From the NCBI GenBank assembly GCA_026005035.1, contig BPKH01000002.1, forward strand, positions 364,501-428,500: a stretch of 64,000 nt of DNA, in the 5' to 3' direction. This document shows positions 50,228-59,454 of this stretch, in pieces. The translations under genes and the position numbers were made by a program. The notes below the pieces were generated by a model. It searched no databases. It saw nothing but the letters and a program-made list of their open reading frames with translations, and had not been told where the DNA came from. This stretch comes from Porticoccaceae bacterium. Its GTDB lineage: Bacteria > Pseudomonadota > Gammaproteobacteria > Pseudomonadales > Porticoccaceae. The stretch's first letter is position 1; the number at the start of each line of letters is the position of its first letter.

Positions 50228-51178
50228 TCAGCGCAACCGCAGCGGCTCGGTGGCTTCGAAGCGGCGCAACGCCGCCCGGGTGAGGGCCGCGCCCCGCACC
50301 GCGGAGAGGAGTGCGAAGCGCACCGGCGTGCCGGGACGCAGCTGGTAGAGGCGCCAGAGGTCGCAGGCCACCAGGGTGCCGATCTTGGGATAGCCGCCCA
50401 TGGTCTGGTGGTCGGGACCGAGGATGACCGGCAGGCCGTCGGGCGGGATCTGCACCGCGCCGGCCAGGGCGCCCTCGGAGATCATCGCCCGGGGCAGGGC
50501 CTCCCGCCCCTCGAGGGCCGCACCGATGAGGCGCAAGCCCTGCCGGTCTCCTTGGGGTGAGAGGCGGAAGGTGGCGCGGCAAAAGGCCCGCCTCAGTGTG
50601 CGCGGCAAGTCCCGGTACTGCCAGCCCGCCACCACCCGCAGGGGGGCTGCGGAGAGGGGCGGTCGCCGCTCGGGGGGCAGATAAAAAACCGGGGCCGGGC
50701 CGCTCTCCGAGGCGGGCAGAAAGTCGCCGGCGCGCAGGGGGCGACCCGACAGGCCGCCCAGACCCTCGCGCACCACCGTGGCGGCGCTGCCCAGCACTTG
50801 CGGCAGGCGAAAGCCGCCCCGCACCGCGAGATACAGCCGCATGCCCGCCCGGGCCACACCCACCGCCAGCCGCCCACCGGGGGGCAGGTCGAGGCTCTGC
50901 CAGAGGGGAACGGGCCGATCGTCCAGGGCGAGGGGCGCGGGCGCCCCCGTCACCGCCACTTGCAGGCGGCCGCGCGCCTCCACCACCAATCCGCCGCCCA
51001 GGATCTCCAGGGCTTGGGCGTCGAGGCGGTTGCCGCACAGCCGGTTGGCCCAGAGAAAGGAGAGGCGGTCGGCGGGCCCCCCCTCGGCCACCCCGGCGCG
51101 GAAGTGGCCGAAGCGCCCGCCGTCCTGGACTAGGGTGCAGGGGCCGGCGGCGATCACCGCGAGTCCCGCCTCCCTCAA
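50228..51178 (-). CDS. pxpC: 5-oxoprolinase subunit PxpC
   Basis: Biotin-carboxyltransferase-fold subunit of 316 residues of the ATP-dependent prokaryotic 5-oxoprolinase PxpABC, which opens pyroglutamate to glutamate. Features are GPCTLVQDGGRFGHFRAGVAEGGPAD, ANRLCGNRLDAQALEI, and the late GALAGAVQIPPDGLPVILGPDHQTMGGYPKIG. I place the start at a TTG that overlaps the pxpB stop as TTGA; a GTG seven codons later is an alternative. Confidence 0.93.
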   Translation of the reverse strand: MREAGLAVIAAGPCTLVQDGGRFGHFRAGVAEGGPADRLSFLWANRLCGNRLDAQALEILGGGLVVEARGRLQVAVTGAPAPLALDDRPVPLWQSLDLPPGGRLAVGVARAGMRLYLAVRGGFRLPQVLGSAATVVREGLGGLSGRPLRAGDFLPASESGPAPVFYLPPERRPPLSAAPLRVVAGWQYRDLPRTLRRAFCRATFRLSPQGDRQGLRLIGAALEGREALPRAMISEGALAGAVQIPPDGLPVILGPDHQTMGGYPKIGTLVACDLWRLYQLRPGTPVRFALLSAVRGAALTRAALRRFEATEPLRLR

Positions 51179-51846
51179 GGCCGCCCCCCCAGGGCGCGGA
51201 ATTCTGCCTCGCCGATCGGCCGGAAGCGCACCCGATCGCCCACGGCAAAGGGGGTGGGGGGCGTGCGGCGGGGATCGAAAAGTGGCAGCGGACAGCGGCC
51301 GATCAGATTCCACCCTCCCGGCGAGGGCAAGGGATAGACCGCGGTCTGGCGGTCGGCGATGCCCACCGCGCCGGCAGGCACCCGCAGCCGGGGCGTGGCC
51401 AGGCGGGGGGTGGCCAGGCGCGGATCCACGAGGCCGAGATAGGCGAAGCCGGGCGCGAACCCGATGGCGTAGACCCGGTAGGCGGTGTTGCTGTGGAGGG
51501 CCACCACCTCCGCCTCCGAGAGGCCCGCCCGCTCCGCCACCCTGGGCAGGTCGGGTGCGCCCGGGGCGCCGTACCAGACGGGCAGTTCGTGGAGCCGACC
51601 GGCGGGCGGGGGGGCATCCTCCAGGTCGATCTCGCGCAGCAGGCGCACCAGCGCGCTGCGGCGGATCCGCTGCGGATGGTAGACCAGGGTGAGGGAGTGG
51701 TAGGCGGGGATCAGGTCCGTAAGCTCGCGGCCCAGGCGGGGGGCGAGGGCTGCGGCGAACCGTTGCACGCGCCCCAGGACCGCCTCGTCGATGGCTTCAC
51801 CCAGGTAGGCGATGAGGGCGTTCTCGCCGGCGGTGCGGATCTCCAT
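51175..51846 (-). CDS. pxpB: 5-oxoprolinase subunit PxpB
   Basis: Cyclophilin-like subunit of 223 residues (KipI family) that works with PxpC in ATP-dependent ring opening of 5-oxoproline. Motifs are [32 protein letters not shown] and the conserved end [17 protein letters not shown] short duplication [16 protein letters not shown] is visible. Start ATG overlaps the pxpA stop (TGATG). Confidence 0.93.
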   Translation of the reverse strand: MEIRTAGENALIAYLGEAIDEAVLGRVQRFAAALAPRLGRELTDLIPAYHSLTLVYHPQRIRRSALVRLLREIDLEDAPPPAGRLHELPVWYGAPGAPDLPRVAERAGLSEAEVVALHSNTAYRVYAIGFAPGFAYLGLVDPRLATPRLATPRLRVPAGAVGIADRQTAVYPLPSPGGWNLIGRCPLPLFDPRRTPPTPFAVGDRVRFRPIGEAEFRALGGRP

Positions 51847-52580
51847 CAGCGGCGGCGGACTCCGTCGACCAGCGCCCGCAGCCTGGCCACCGCCGCCTCC
51901 GCGTCGGGGGTGTCGCCGTGCAGGCAGAGGGTGTCGGCGGCGAGGGGCAGGAGGGTGCCCGCGGCGGTCTCCACGCAGCCCTCTTCCAGCAGGCGCGCAA
52001 CCTGCTCCTCCATGGCCGCGCGATCGAGGACAGCACCCGGCTGCCGGCGGGGCAGGAGGCCGCCCCGGGCGTCGTAGCGGCGGTCGGCGAAGGCCTCGAA
52101 GAGCAGGCGCACCCCGAAGGGCGCCGCCAGCCGGAGGAGCCGCTCCGGGTCGGGGGTGGCCGGCACCACCAGGCAACGGGGTCCCCCCCGGCGGGCCAGC
52201 ACCTCGAGGAGGGTGGTGAAAATTTTCGGTTCGGCCGCCATGTCGTGGTAGAGGGCACCGTGGGGCTTGAGGTGGTAGAGTGCCACGCCCGCCCGCTCAG
52301 CCAGCGCCTCGAGGGCGCCGAGCTGGTAGTGGAGGAGGGCGGCCAGCTCCTCGGCGGTGTGGGGGTGGGAGACGCGCCCGAAGTTGGCCGGGTCGTGGTA
52401 ACCGGGATGGGCGCCCACGGCCACCCCGTGGCGGCGGGCGAGTTCCAGGGTGCGGGCGATGGCAAGGGGCCCGCCGGCGTGAAGCCCGCAGGCCACGTTG
52501 GCGAGGTCCAAATGGGGCATGAGGCGCGCTTCCCGCGCGCAGCGGGGATCGCCTTCGGCGAGGTCGCAATTGAGCAACAA
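51846..52580 (-). CDS. pxpA: 5-oxoprolinase subunit PxpA (LamB/YcsF family)
   Basis: Subunit of 244 residues. Core motifs are [54 protein letters not shown] and [10 protein letters not shown]. No ATG is available; I chose the TTG at 52578-52580, which gives the usual short lead before LNCDL. An AGGA site lies about 10 bases ahead. It is first in the minus-strand pxpABC-alr unit and divergent from gap across 93 bases. Confidence 0.93.
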   Translation of the reverse strand: MLLNCDLAEGDPRCAREARLMPHLDLANVACGLHAGGPLAIARTLELARRHGVAVGAHPGYHDPANFGRVSHPHTAEELAALLHYQLGALEALAERAGVALYHLKPHGALYHDMAAEPKIFTTLLEVLARRGGPRCLVVPATPDPERLLRLAAPFGVRLLFEAFADRRYDARGGLLPRRQPGAVLDRAAMEEQVARLLEEGCVETAAGTLLPLAADTLCLHGDTPDAEAAVARLRALVDGVRRR

Positions 52581-52673
52581 AGTCGTGGCGTCCTGTGCTA
52601 TACCCTCTCGCTCGACGTTCAGTGTACTGCAGGGCGGTGCAGACCGCGCCGCCGACAAGCCGAGGAGGTTGCG

Positions 52674-53690
52674 ATGGCGAGTGTGCGCGTGGGAATCAAC
52701 GGCTTCGGCCGCATCGGCAGGCTGGTCACTCGCATCCTGTGGGAGTGCCCCGAGGTGGAGATCGCGCGCATCAACGACCCGGGGGGCGATGCCGCCGTCC
52801 TCGCCCACCTGCTCAACTTCGATTCCATCCACGGCCGCTGGCGGCACGAGGCCCGGGCCGAGGGGGATGCCCTGGTGGTGGCCGGGCGCCGGGTGGCGGT
52901 GAGCGGCCACCCCACCATCCCCGAGACGGACTGGTCGGGGTGCGATTACGTGCTCGAGTGCTCGGGCAAGATGCGCCGCCGGGAGCTGCTCGAAGCCTAC
53001 CTGCAGCAAGGGGTGCGACGGGTGTTGGTGAGCGCGCCGGTGTCGGATCCGGAGGTGGTGAACATCGTCCGGGGGGTCAACGACCACGCCTACGATCCGG
53101 CGCGCCACCGCCTGCTCAGCGCCGCCTCCTGCACCACCAATTGCCTGGCGCCGGTGGTCAAGGTGATCCACGGCGCCCTGGGCATTCGCCACGGCTCCAT
53201 CACCACCATCCACGCCCTCACCCCGAGCCAAGTGGTGCTCGACAAGCCCGGCAAGGATCTGCGCCGGATCCGCGCCGCCGGCGAGAGCCTGATCCCCACC
53301 ACCACCGGGGCGGCCAGCGCCATCGGCGCCATCTTTCCCGAGCTCGCCGGGCGGTTGGACGGCCGGGCGGTGCGGGTGCCCCTGGAGAAGGTGTCCCTGA
53401 CCGACTGCGTGTTCGAGGTGGCGCGGTCCACCACCGCCGAGGAGGTGAACCGCCTGCTGCGGGAGGCCGCCGAGGGGGAGCTCGCTGGCATCCTCGGTTA
53501 CGAGGAGCGCCCCCTGGTCTCCATCGACTTTCGCGGTGATCCCCGCTCGGCGATCGTCGACGCCGGCTCCACGCTGGTGGTGGGCGGCACCCAGGTCAAG
53601 GTCTACGCCTGGTACGACAACGAGTGGGGCTATTCCAACCGCCTCGCGGAACTGCTCCGGGAAGTGGCGGCGCGGGATCGGGGCCAGTAG
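52674..53690 (+). CDS. gap: glyceraldehyde-3-phosphate dehydrogenase, ArsJ-associated-like subfamily
   Basis: GAPDH of 338 residues. The Rossmann motif [11 protein letters not shown], catalytic C153 in [11 protein letters not shown]180 and [11 protein letters not shown] are present. Several stretches differ from glycolytic Gap: [45 protein letters not shown] and [22 protein letters not shown] are close to the form described with ArsJ, where GAPDH makes 1-arseno-3-phosphoglycerate. No arsJ or other ars genes are in the window. A CGAGGAGG site precedes the ATG. The 3' end overlaps the next minus-strand gene by 61 bases. An ordinary glycolytic or gluconeogenic role remains quite possible. Confidence 0.85.
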   Translation: MASVRVGINGFGRIGRLVTRILWECPEVEIARINDPGGDAAVLAHLLNFDSIHGRWRHEARAEGDALVVAGRRVAVSGHPTIPETDWSGCDYVLECSGKMRRRELLEAYLQQGVRRVLVSAPVSDPEVVNIVRGVNDHAYDPARHRLLSAASCTTNCLAPVVKVIHGALGIRHGSITTIHALTPSQVVLDKPGKDLRRIRAAGESLIPTTTGAASAIGAIFPELAGRLDGRAVRVPLEKVSLTDCVFEVARSTTAEEVNRLLREAAEGELAGILGYEERPLVSIDFRGDPRSAIVDAGSTLVVGGTQVKVYAWYDNEWGYSNRLAELLREVAARDRGQ

Positions 53691-54763
53691 GTCAGTTCCT
53701 CGAGGCGCACCGCTTCGGCGGCGAGCACGGCGCCGTCCGCGCCTACCAGGCCGAGCTCGAGGACCACCTCGGCGCCCACCCGCTCCACGGCGACGATGCC
53801 GAAGTGGTCGCGGTGAACCGGGCCCGCGCGCCGGTGGAGAGGGGACGCCCCTTCGCCGCTCGCCGCGTCGAGCGGACTCGCCGTGACCTCGTACAGGGGG
53901 TAGCCGATTACGAAGGCGGGCAGGCGGGAGATCTCGCCGCGGCGGCCGGCGGAGAGAAGCACCACCCCCTGGGCGCCCGTGCGGCGCAGGAGCTGCAACA
54001 AGCGGCGGCGTTCCGCGGGGAAATCGGCCCAGGTGGCCGAACAGGGGTCTGAGGGGATGACCTGGATGCCCGAGGCGATCAGGCGCAGGTCGGCGCTTTT
54101 GCCCAGCTCCTCTTCGAGCCAGCGCCATTGCGCCTCGTCCAGGAGGCCGGCGGCGGAATCCTCGGCGGGAGCGGGGCCGGCGGGCGGACAGGCGGAGGGC
54201 TCCCGCCGCCGAAGGAGCGAGCCGGCGCTTTCGATGTCGAGGAGGATCAGCTGAGCGTCGACTCCTGCCAGGGAGAGGCGGTGGCTCTGGAAGGAGACCG
54301 GCGCTGCCGGGTCGTCGCTCGCCCCCCGGGACCATCTCAAAAAGCGTGGCGAAGGTTCCCGGGCTGCCGAGGGGCGGGGCGGGTCGCCGTCCGCCTCGCG
54401 GCCGTTCCCCGGGGCGAAAATCGCGATACCCTTGGCCGCGGCAAACTGGCGGAAGTGGGCGAAGTCGGGGTGCGCGGCGAGAGCGGCGGCGGCGCGCTCG
54501 ATTTCTCCGGGCTCCGGGAGCAGGGCGCGCCGGCCGGGGGCGGGCTCGACTGAGGCCCCCAAGAAGACGAACGCCCGGGGGGAGAGGGCGGCCACCGCCT
54601 GCCAGATCGGATGGGGGCGGTCCTGGGGCAAGCGGGCGCCGAAGGCGATCAGCGCCCGTTCGCGACCGGGCGGCGGCGCGACCTGCTCGCCCGGGGGGGT
54701 GGTGCAGGCGGCGGCGCCGAAGAGCAGGCCGAGGGCGAGTAAGGCGCGGATCGAGTGGCGCAT
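53630..54763 (-). CDS. PhoD-like metallophosphatase-fold lipoprotein lacking metal-binding motifs
   Basis: Predicted lipoprotein of 377 residues with a lipobox at residues 16-20 (GAAAC). It follows the PhoD/alkaline phosphatase D pattern: [11 protein letters not shown] at the start, [77 protein letters not shown] and [11 protein letters not shown]. Yet the metal ligands are gone: GDN reads GAS (69-71), the WDDHD block is replaced around FAPGNG (117-121), and the GDRH motif reads SAGRRG (271-276). It therefore looks like a non-catalytic homologue. The last 20 residues are low-complexity and overlap gap. Confidence 0.75.
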   Translation of the reverse strand: MRHSIRALLALGLLFGAAACTTPPGEQVAPPPGRERALIAFGARLPQDRPHPIWQAVAALSPRAFVFLGASVEPAPGRRALLPEPGEIERAAAALAAHPDFAHFRQFAAAKGIAIFAPGNGREADGDPPRPSAAREPSPRFLRWSRGASDDPAAPVSFQSHRLSLAGVDAQLILLDIESAGSLLRRREPSACPPAGPAPAEDSAAGLLDEAQWRWLEEELGKSADLRLIASGIQVIPSDPCSATWADFPAERRRLLQLLRRTGAQGVVLLSAGRRGEISRLPAFVIGYPLYEVTASPLDAASGEGASPLHRRAGPVHRDHFGIVAVERVGAEVVLELGLVGADGAVLAAEAVRLEELTYWPRSRAATSRSSSARRLE

Positions 54764-54827
54764 CGGGGCGGGTGGGCTCAGAGCGGGTGGTTTCCATGGT
54801 ACAAGAGATGCAGGAGGGAAGGTGCCC

Positions 54828-55418
54828 ATGGGTCAAACCTACGCCGGAATCGATGCCGCGCTGGCCGCCTGGATCGAGCGCCAGAAGCTCTTCTTCGTGG
54901 CCACCGCGCCCCTCGCCGCCGACGGCCGGGTGAACCTCTCGCCCAAGGGGGGAGACAGCTTGCGGATTCTCGCCCCCGATCGGGTGGTGTGGCGCGATCT
55001 CACCGGCAGCGGGGTGGAGACCATCGCCCACCTGCGGGAAAACGGCCGGATCACGATGATGTTTTGCGCCTTCGAAGGGCCGCCGCGAATTCTCAGGCTC
55101 TACGGCCGCGGCGAGGTCGTGCTCCCCGGGGATGACGACCACCCCGCGCTGGCGGCCCATTTTCCCGACGACCCGGGCCATCGCGCCTTCATCCGGGTAT
55201 GGCTGACCCGCATCGCCGACTCCTGCGGCTACGGCGTGCCGCGCTTTTCCTACCTCGGCGAGCGGGAGGCGCTCGCCCGTTGGGCCGCCGACCAAGGGCC
55301 GGAGGGCCTCGCCCGCTACCGCCGCGAGCACAACCGCACGAGCATCGATGGCCTGCCCGCCCTCGACGGAGAGCGCGACCGCGCCGTCAAAGATCGCTCA
55401 GATAGCGCACCCCGGTGA
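54828..55418 (+). CDS. pyridoxamine 5'-phosphate oxidase-fold family protein
   Basis: Split-barrel flavin-binding-like protein of 196 residues, substrate unknown. The N-terminal KLFFVATAPLAADGRVNLSPKGGDS and the following VVWRDLTGSGVETIAHLRENGRITMMFCAF fit the PNPOx-like family. The C-terminal part includes RIADSCGYGVPRFSY, a conserved feature of the subgroup. A strong AGGAGGGAAGG site precedes the ATG. The 3' end overlaps the convergent SDR gene by 32 bases. Confidence 0.87.
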   Translation: MGQTYAGIDAALAAWIERQKLFFVATAPLAADGRVNLSPKGGDSLRILAPDRVVWRDLTGSGVETIAHLRENGRITMMFCAFEGPPRILRLYGRGEVVLPGDDDHPALAAHFPDDPGHRAFIRVWLTRIADSCGYGVPRFSYLGEREALARWAADQGPEGLARYRREHNRTSIDGLPALDGERDRAVKDRSDSAPR

Positions 55419-56301
55419 GGGCTTCGGACAGTTCCCAGAGCCGCCTGGCCATCTCCGGATCGCGGGCGCGACGGCTGATGCGCGCCGGCCGCACCCGCCC
55501 GCCGATGCCGGTCTCGAAGAGGCCCCCCGGCCCGAAGTAGTCGCCGCCGCGCACCTCGGGGGCGGTGATCGCGTGGATCACCGGCCGGGCGGCGCGCTCG
55601 GCGTCCGGCACCAGCCCTTCCAGGTGCCGGTGCAGCCAGCCGGAACGCGCCTCGTGGCGGCGGCGCAGGGTGGGGCTGTTGAGGTGGATGTTGGTGCGGG
55701 CGAATCCCGGGTGGGCCGCCAGGGCGACGAGGGGGCTGCCCGCGGCCTCGAGGCGCCGCGCCAGTTCCAGGGTGAAGGTGATGAGCGCCAGCTTGCTCGC
55801 AGCGTAGGCCTGCCAGTCGTTGTAGGGCCGCCGTTGCCAGTCCAGGTCGTCGAAGTCCAGGCGGCCGACGCGGTGGGCGAGGCTGCCCACATTGACGATC
55901 CGGTTGCCGGGGCGCGGCTCGATGAGGGGGAGCAACAGGCCGGTGAGGGCGAAAGCCCCCAGGTAGTTGGTGGCCAGATGGAGTTCGTGGCCCGCCGAGT
56001 TGCGACCCAAGGGCACCTGCGCCACACCGGCGTTGTTGACCAGGACGTCGAGGCGCCCGGGGTCCGCCGAGAGGGCCTGGGCGAAGGCCGCCACCGAATC
56101 GGGCTCGGAGACGTCGAGGACCCGCGGCGCGAGCCAGGCGTCCGGACACTCGGCGCGGATCCGCGCCGCGGCCTCTTCGGCCTTGGCCGGATTGCGGCAG
56201 GCGAGTACCACCCGCCAGCCGGTCTTGGCGCAATGGCGCGCGGTCTCGAAGCCGATCCCGGAATTGGCGCCGGTGATCACCACGGTTCGCGCATCGTGCA
56301 C
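55387..56301 (-). CDS. retinol-dehydrogenase-type SDR oxidoreductase
   Basis: Classical SDR of 304 residues, most like retinol dehydrogenase or protochlorophyllide-reductase-like proteins. Motifs are TGANSGIGFETARHCAKTG (cofactor), NNAGVAQ, NYLGAFALTGLLLP, NVGSLAHRVG (catalytic Ser) and YAASKLALITFTLEL (catalytic Tyr and Lys). The C-terminal extension after residue 200 is typical of this larger subgroup. Substrate unknown. Start ATG at 56299-56301. Confidence 0.9.
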   Translation of the reverse strand: MHDARTVVITGANSGIGFETARHCAKTGWRVVLACRNPAKAEEAAARIRAECPDAWLAPRVLDVSEPDSVAAFAQALSADPGRLDVLVNNAGVAQVPLGRNSAGHELHLATNYLGAFALTGLLLPLIEPRPGNRIVNVGSLAHRVGRLDFDDLDWQRRPYNDWQAYAASKLALITFTLELARRLEAAGSPLVALAAHPGFARTNIHLNSPTLRRRHEARSGWLHRHLEGLVPDAERAARPVIHAITAPEVRGGDYFGPGGLFETGIGGRVRPARISRRARDPEMARRLWELSEALTGVRYLSDL

Positions 56302-56372
56302 GGATCGTCCTCCCCCGGGAGAGGGGCTATTATTCGCGAAGGGTTACGCCGCTGCCAAGGGCGGAAGCGAGG

Positions 56373-56771
56373 ATGGGGGAAAGGGTGCTCTCCTGGGCCG
56401 CCGATGCCGTGCTCCTCTGCCACGCCGCCGTGGCCGGCTTCGCGGTGCTGGTGCCGGTGGGGGCGATGGCGGGTTGGCGGTGGGCTCGGGATCGCCGGGT
56501 GGGCGGTGTGCAGCTTTTGCTCATGGCCGCCGTGGCGGGGCTTGCCGCCGCCGGCCGGCCCTGCCCCTTGACGGTCTGGGAGGGGGCGTTGCGCCGCGCG
56601 GCGGGGGAGGTGCCAAGCGGGGCGGGCCTGGTCGAGCGAGGGCTGGAGGCCCTTCTCTACTGGGACCTGCCGGCGGCGGCCTTCACCGTCCTGTACCTCT
56701 TCTGGGCGGGGTTGTCGGCGCTTCTGTTCGCCCTGCTCTCACCCCCTGGGCGCCGGCGCGTCGAGTCGTGA
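56373..56771 (+). CDS. DUF2784 membrane protein
   Basis: Membrane protein of 132 residues with three or four predicted helices, in the DUF2784 family of unknown function. Family marks are LLCHAAVAGFAVLVPVG at the start, GRPCPLTVWEGALRRAAGE in the centre (the conserved CPLT-x-x-E) and GLVERGLEALLYWDLP. The stop codon overlaps the next start as GTGA, so the two small membrane-protein genes are coupled. Confidence 0.82.
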   Translation: MGERVLSWAADAVLLCHAAVAGFAVLVPVGAMAGWRWARDRRVGGVQLLLMAAVAGLAAAGRPCPLTVWEGALRRAAGEVPSGAGLVERGLEALLYWDLPAAAFTVLYLFWAGLSALLFALLSPPGRRRVES

Positions 56772-57551
56772 TCGGGCCGGCGACCTGGGAAGTGGTCGTC
56801 GGGGCTTTGAGCCCACGGCTGCCGCGGCTCGCCTTGGTGTTCGCCAACCTCTTTCCCCTGTGGGCGGTGGGCGCGGGCCACTGGACCGCGGCCGAGGTGG
56901 TGACCCTCTACTGGGCGGAGAACCTCGCCATCGGCTTCTTTTCCCTATTGCGCATCCTCTTGGCGGGGGTGGCCGGAGCACTGGGCCCTCGGCACCAATT
57001 TGGCGACGGCGTCGTTTTTCCTCTTCCACTTCGGGGCCTTCACCGGCGTCCACGGGGTCTTCGTGGACGCCCTCTTTCCGCTGGTCCCCGAGCGGTTCGC
57101 CCTCGACGAGCTCACCCTACCCTTCGTGTTCGTCTTTCCGGAGATCTGCGCGCGGATCACCGTCCACCTGCTCGGCCAGGCGCCGCCCCTGCTGCTGTCC
57201 GGCGTGGCCCTGCTGTTCGCCAGCCACGGCATTTCCTTTCTGGTGCACTACCTGCTGCGGGGCGAAGCGGCCGCCGCCAGGCCCGGCGCCGAGATGATGG
57301 CCCCCTACGGGCGGGTGGTGGTACTCCACGCGGTGGTGCTGGGGGGCGGCTTTCTCGCCGCGGCCCGGGGCTCGCCGGCCGCCGTCCTCTGGCTCCTGGC
57401 GATCCTCAAGACCCTGCTCGATTTGGGCCTGCACCTGCGCTTTCACCGGGCGGGTGCAGCGCCTCCCGCAGCCACAGCCGCGCGCGCCGGGGACCGTGGG
57501 CGCCGATCGTCAGGATCTGCTCCACGTCGGCCGTCCGGGAAGGGCCGCTGA
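56768..57551 (+). pseudogene. DUF6498-like membrane protein, one frameshift
   Basis: Membrane protein of about 260 residues. The N-terminal frame reads RLPRLALVFANLFPLWAVG and VVTLYWAENLAIGFFSLLRI, features of the DUF6498 family. The rest continues in another frame from GTNLATASFFLFHFGAFTG through HGISFLVHYLLRG. The frames join at GGG 56983-56985; one extra base is inferred. The start is a GTG overlapping the DUF2784 stop. The last 50 codons are Arg/Ala-rich and overlap lutC by about 145 bases, so the true end may be earlier. Confidence 0.65.
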
Positions 57552-58068
57552 TCAGGTGCAAGGCGCGCTGCCGGCCCGGCCGGGCGAGCGCCCAGAGCGC
57601 TTCCAACCCCTCCACCACCCGCTCGGCGGGCAGCAGGAAGAGAATTTCCTCGGCGAGGAAGAGGAGGCGCGAGGGCACTGCGTCGCTGGCCACCGCCACC
57701 GTCCCGGTCTCGGCTACCCCGAACGCTGCCTCCACCACGGCGAGCGCAGGCTCCACGGCGTCGGTGCGGAGGGCGAAGCCCTTCTCCTCCCAGGGCAGGG
57801 CCGCCACCGCCGGCTGGGGGCCCGGGACGACGGGGAGGTGGCGGGGCAGCGTTTCCAGGGCGGCGGCGTAGTCGGCGACGCGGCTCACCTCGAACCGGTT
57901 GGCCGCGGCGGCGGCCAGGAAGCGCTCCACAAGGGACTTCGAGGGACGTCCTGGAGCGGAGCTCGCCGGCGTGGCGCCGATCAGCGCGGCGAACGCCCGC
58001 TCGAGGGCCGCCCCCTCGGGCAGGGTGCGCCCCCGCCGCCGCGCCAGTCGTTGGAGGAAGGACTTCAC
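57406..58068 (-). CDS. lutC: lactate utilisation protein LutC (LUD domain)
   Basis: Protein of 220 residues with the LUD/YkgG domain, part of the LutABC L-lactate oxidation system. Motifs are VAVASDAVPSRLLFLAEEILFLLP preceded by AFGVAETGTVAV, and the end GPSRTADVEQILTIGAHGPRR. The start is a GTG overlapping the lutB stop as GTGA. It is the last gene of the minus-strand operon DUF502-like/lutA/lutB/lutC order of this strain (lutA and lutB upstream). Confidence 0.92.
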   Translation of the reverse strand: MKSFLQRLARRRGRTLPEGAALERAFAALIGATPASSAPGRPSKSLVERFLAAAAANRFEVSRVADYAAALETLPRHLPVVPGPQPAVAALPWEEKGFALRTDAVEPALAVVEAAFGVAETGTVAVASDAVPSRLLFLAEEILFLLPAERVVEGLEALWALARPGRQRALHLISGPSRTADVEQILTIGAHGPRRARLWLREALHPPGESAGAGPNRAGS

Positions 58069-59454
58069 GGCCGCCCCCCACCTTCGCCGAAACTGCGGCC
58101 GGTTGCCGGCGGCAGGTCGCGCCAGGCCGCCCAGCGACGCACGAGCGGCAGGCGGGCGGCGAGCCGCGGCGCCCGGGCGAGGCGCGCCGCCAGGCGGGCA
58201 GCCGCGGCCATGGCCAGGCGGTAGAGACCCGGCCGGCTGGAGAGGAGGGCGAAGGCGCGGATCCATGGTCGCCCCCCCCCGCCAGGGATGGCGGCGCGCC
58301 TCCCGCGCGCGCAACCCGCGCAACAACTGGGGCAGGGGGATGGCCACCGGGCAGACCTCCTCGCAGCGGCCGCACAGGGTGCTCGCATCGGCCAGTGCGG
58401 CGTCCCCGGGCGCGTCGCGCAGCAGGGGCGTGAGCACGGCGCCCATGGGGCCGGGGTAGACCGAGCCGTAGGCGTGGCCGCCCACCGCCTGGTAGACCGG
58501 GCAGTGGTTGAGGCAGGCGGCGCAGCGGATGCAGCGCAGGATGGATTCGAACTCGCCGCCCAGCAAGCCGCTTCGCCCGTTGTCGAGGAGCACCACGTGG
58601 AAGTGGCGCGGTCCGTCGCGGTCCCCGGGGCGGCGGGGTCCGTAGCAGCTGGTGTAGGTGGTGATGGGCTGCCCGGTGGCACTGCGGGCGAGCACGCGCA
58701 GCACCGCCGCGGCGTCCGCCCAGTTGGCCACCACCTTGTCGAGGGAGGCGACCACCACGTGGACGTCTGGCAGACTCGCCACCAGATCGCCGTTGCCTTC
58801 GTTGGTGCACAGCACGGCGGTGCCGGTTTCGGCCACCAGCAGATTGGCGCCGGTGATCCCCAGATCCGCCTCCAGGAAGCGGCCGCGCAACACCTGCCGC
58901 GCCTCTTCGACGAGGGCCGACACCTCCGCCAGTTCCCGCTCGCCGAGGGGGTGGTGGCGCCGGAAGAGGGCAGCCACCTGGTGGCGGTCTTTGTGGAGGG
59001 CGGGGCAGACGATGTGGCTCGGCCGTTCCCGCGCCAACTGGATGATGTATTCGCCGAGGTCGGTCTCCACGGGGGTGATGCCGGCGCTCGCGAGGGCGGC
59101 GTTGAGGTCTGCCTCCTCGGCCACCATGGACTTGCCCTTGGCGGCGAGCCGTGCCCCGTGGCGACGGGCGATTGCCACGACGGTTTTCCGGAGATCGTCC
59201 GGGGTTTCGGCAAAGTGGACGTGCCCGCCCGCCTCCTCGACGCGCCGGGCGAAGACGGCGAGGAGCAGTTCCAGGTGGTCGAGGGAGCGCTGGCGCGCCC
59301 GCGCGGCGCACTCGCGCAGCGCGGCGAAGTCCAGTTCCGCGAAGGCGGCTGCCCGCTTGGCGACGAAGCGCGGCCGGGCGGCGGCGAGCGCCGCCTGCAG
59401 GCGCTCGTCCGCCAGGGCGGCGCGGGCCTGGGCGCGGAAGGGCGAATCAGCCAC
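58065..59454 (-). pseudogene. lutB: iron-sulfur lactate utilisation protein LutB, one frameshift
   Basis: LutB of about 462 residues. The LUD domain has SMVAEEADLNAALA, DLGEYIIQLARERPSHIVCPALHKDR and GANLLVAETGTAVLCTNEGN. The two 4Fe-4S motifs are CIRCAACLNHCPVYQ and CGRCEEVCPVAIPLP. Soon after, at nine consecutive C on the plus strand (58272-58280), the frame shifts. With eight, translation continues WIRAFALLSSRPGLYRLAMA to the stop shared with lutC. The start is a GTG overlapping the lutA end by 8 bases. As written the ORF would run into lutC and look like a false LutB-LutC fusion. Confidence 0.88.

Noticed and set aside
55967-57871. A plus-strand 634-codon frame
   Set aside because: Only its central part (56768-56982) matches a membrane-protein family; the rest overlaps the SDR, DUF2784 and lutC genes in wrong frames.
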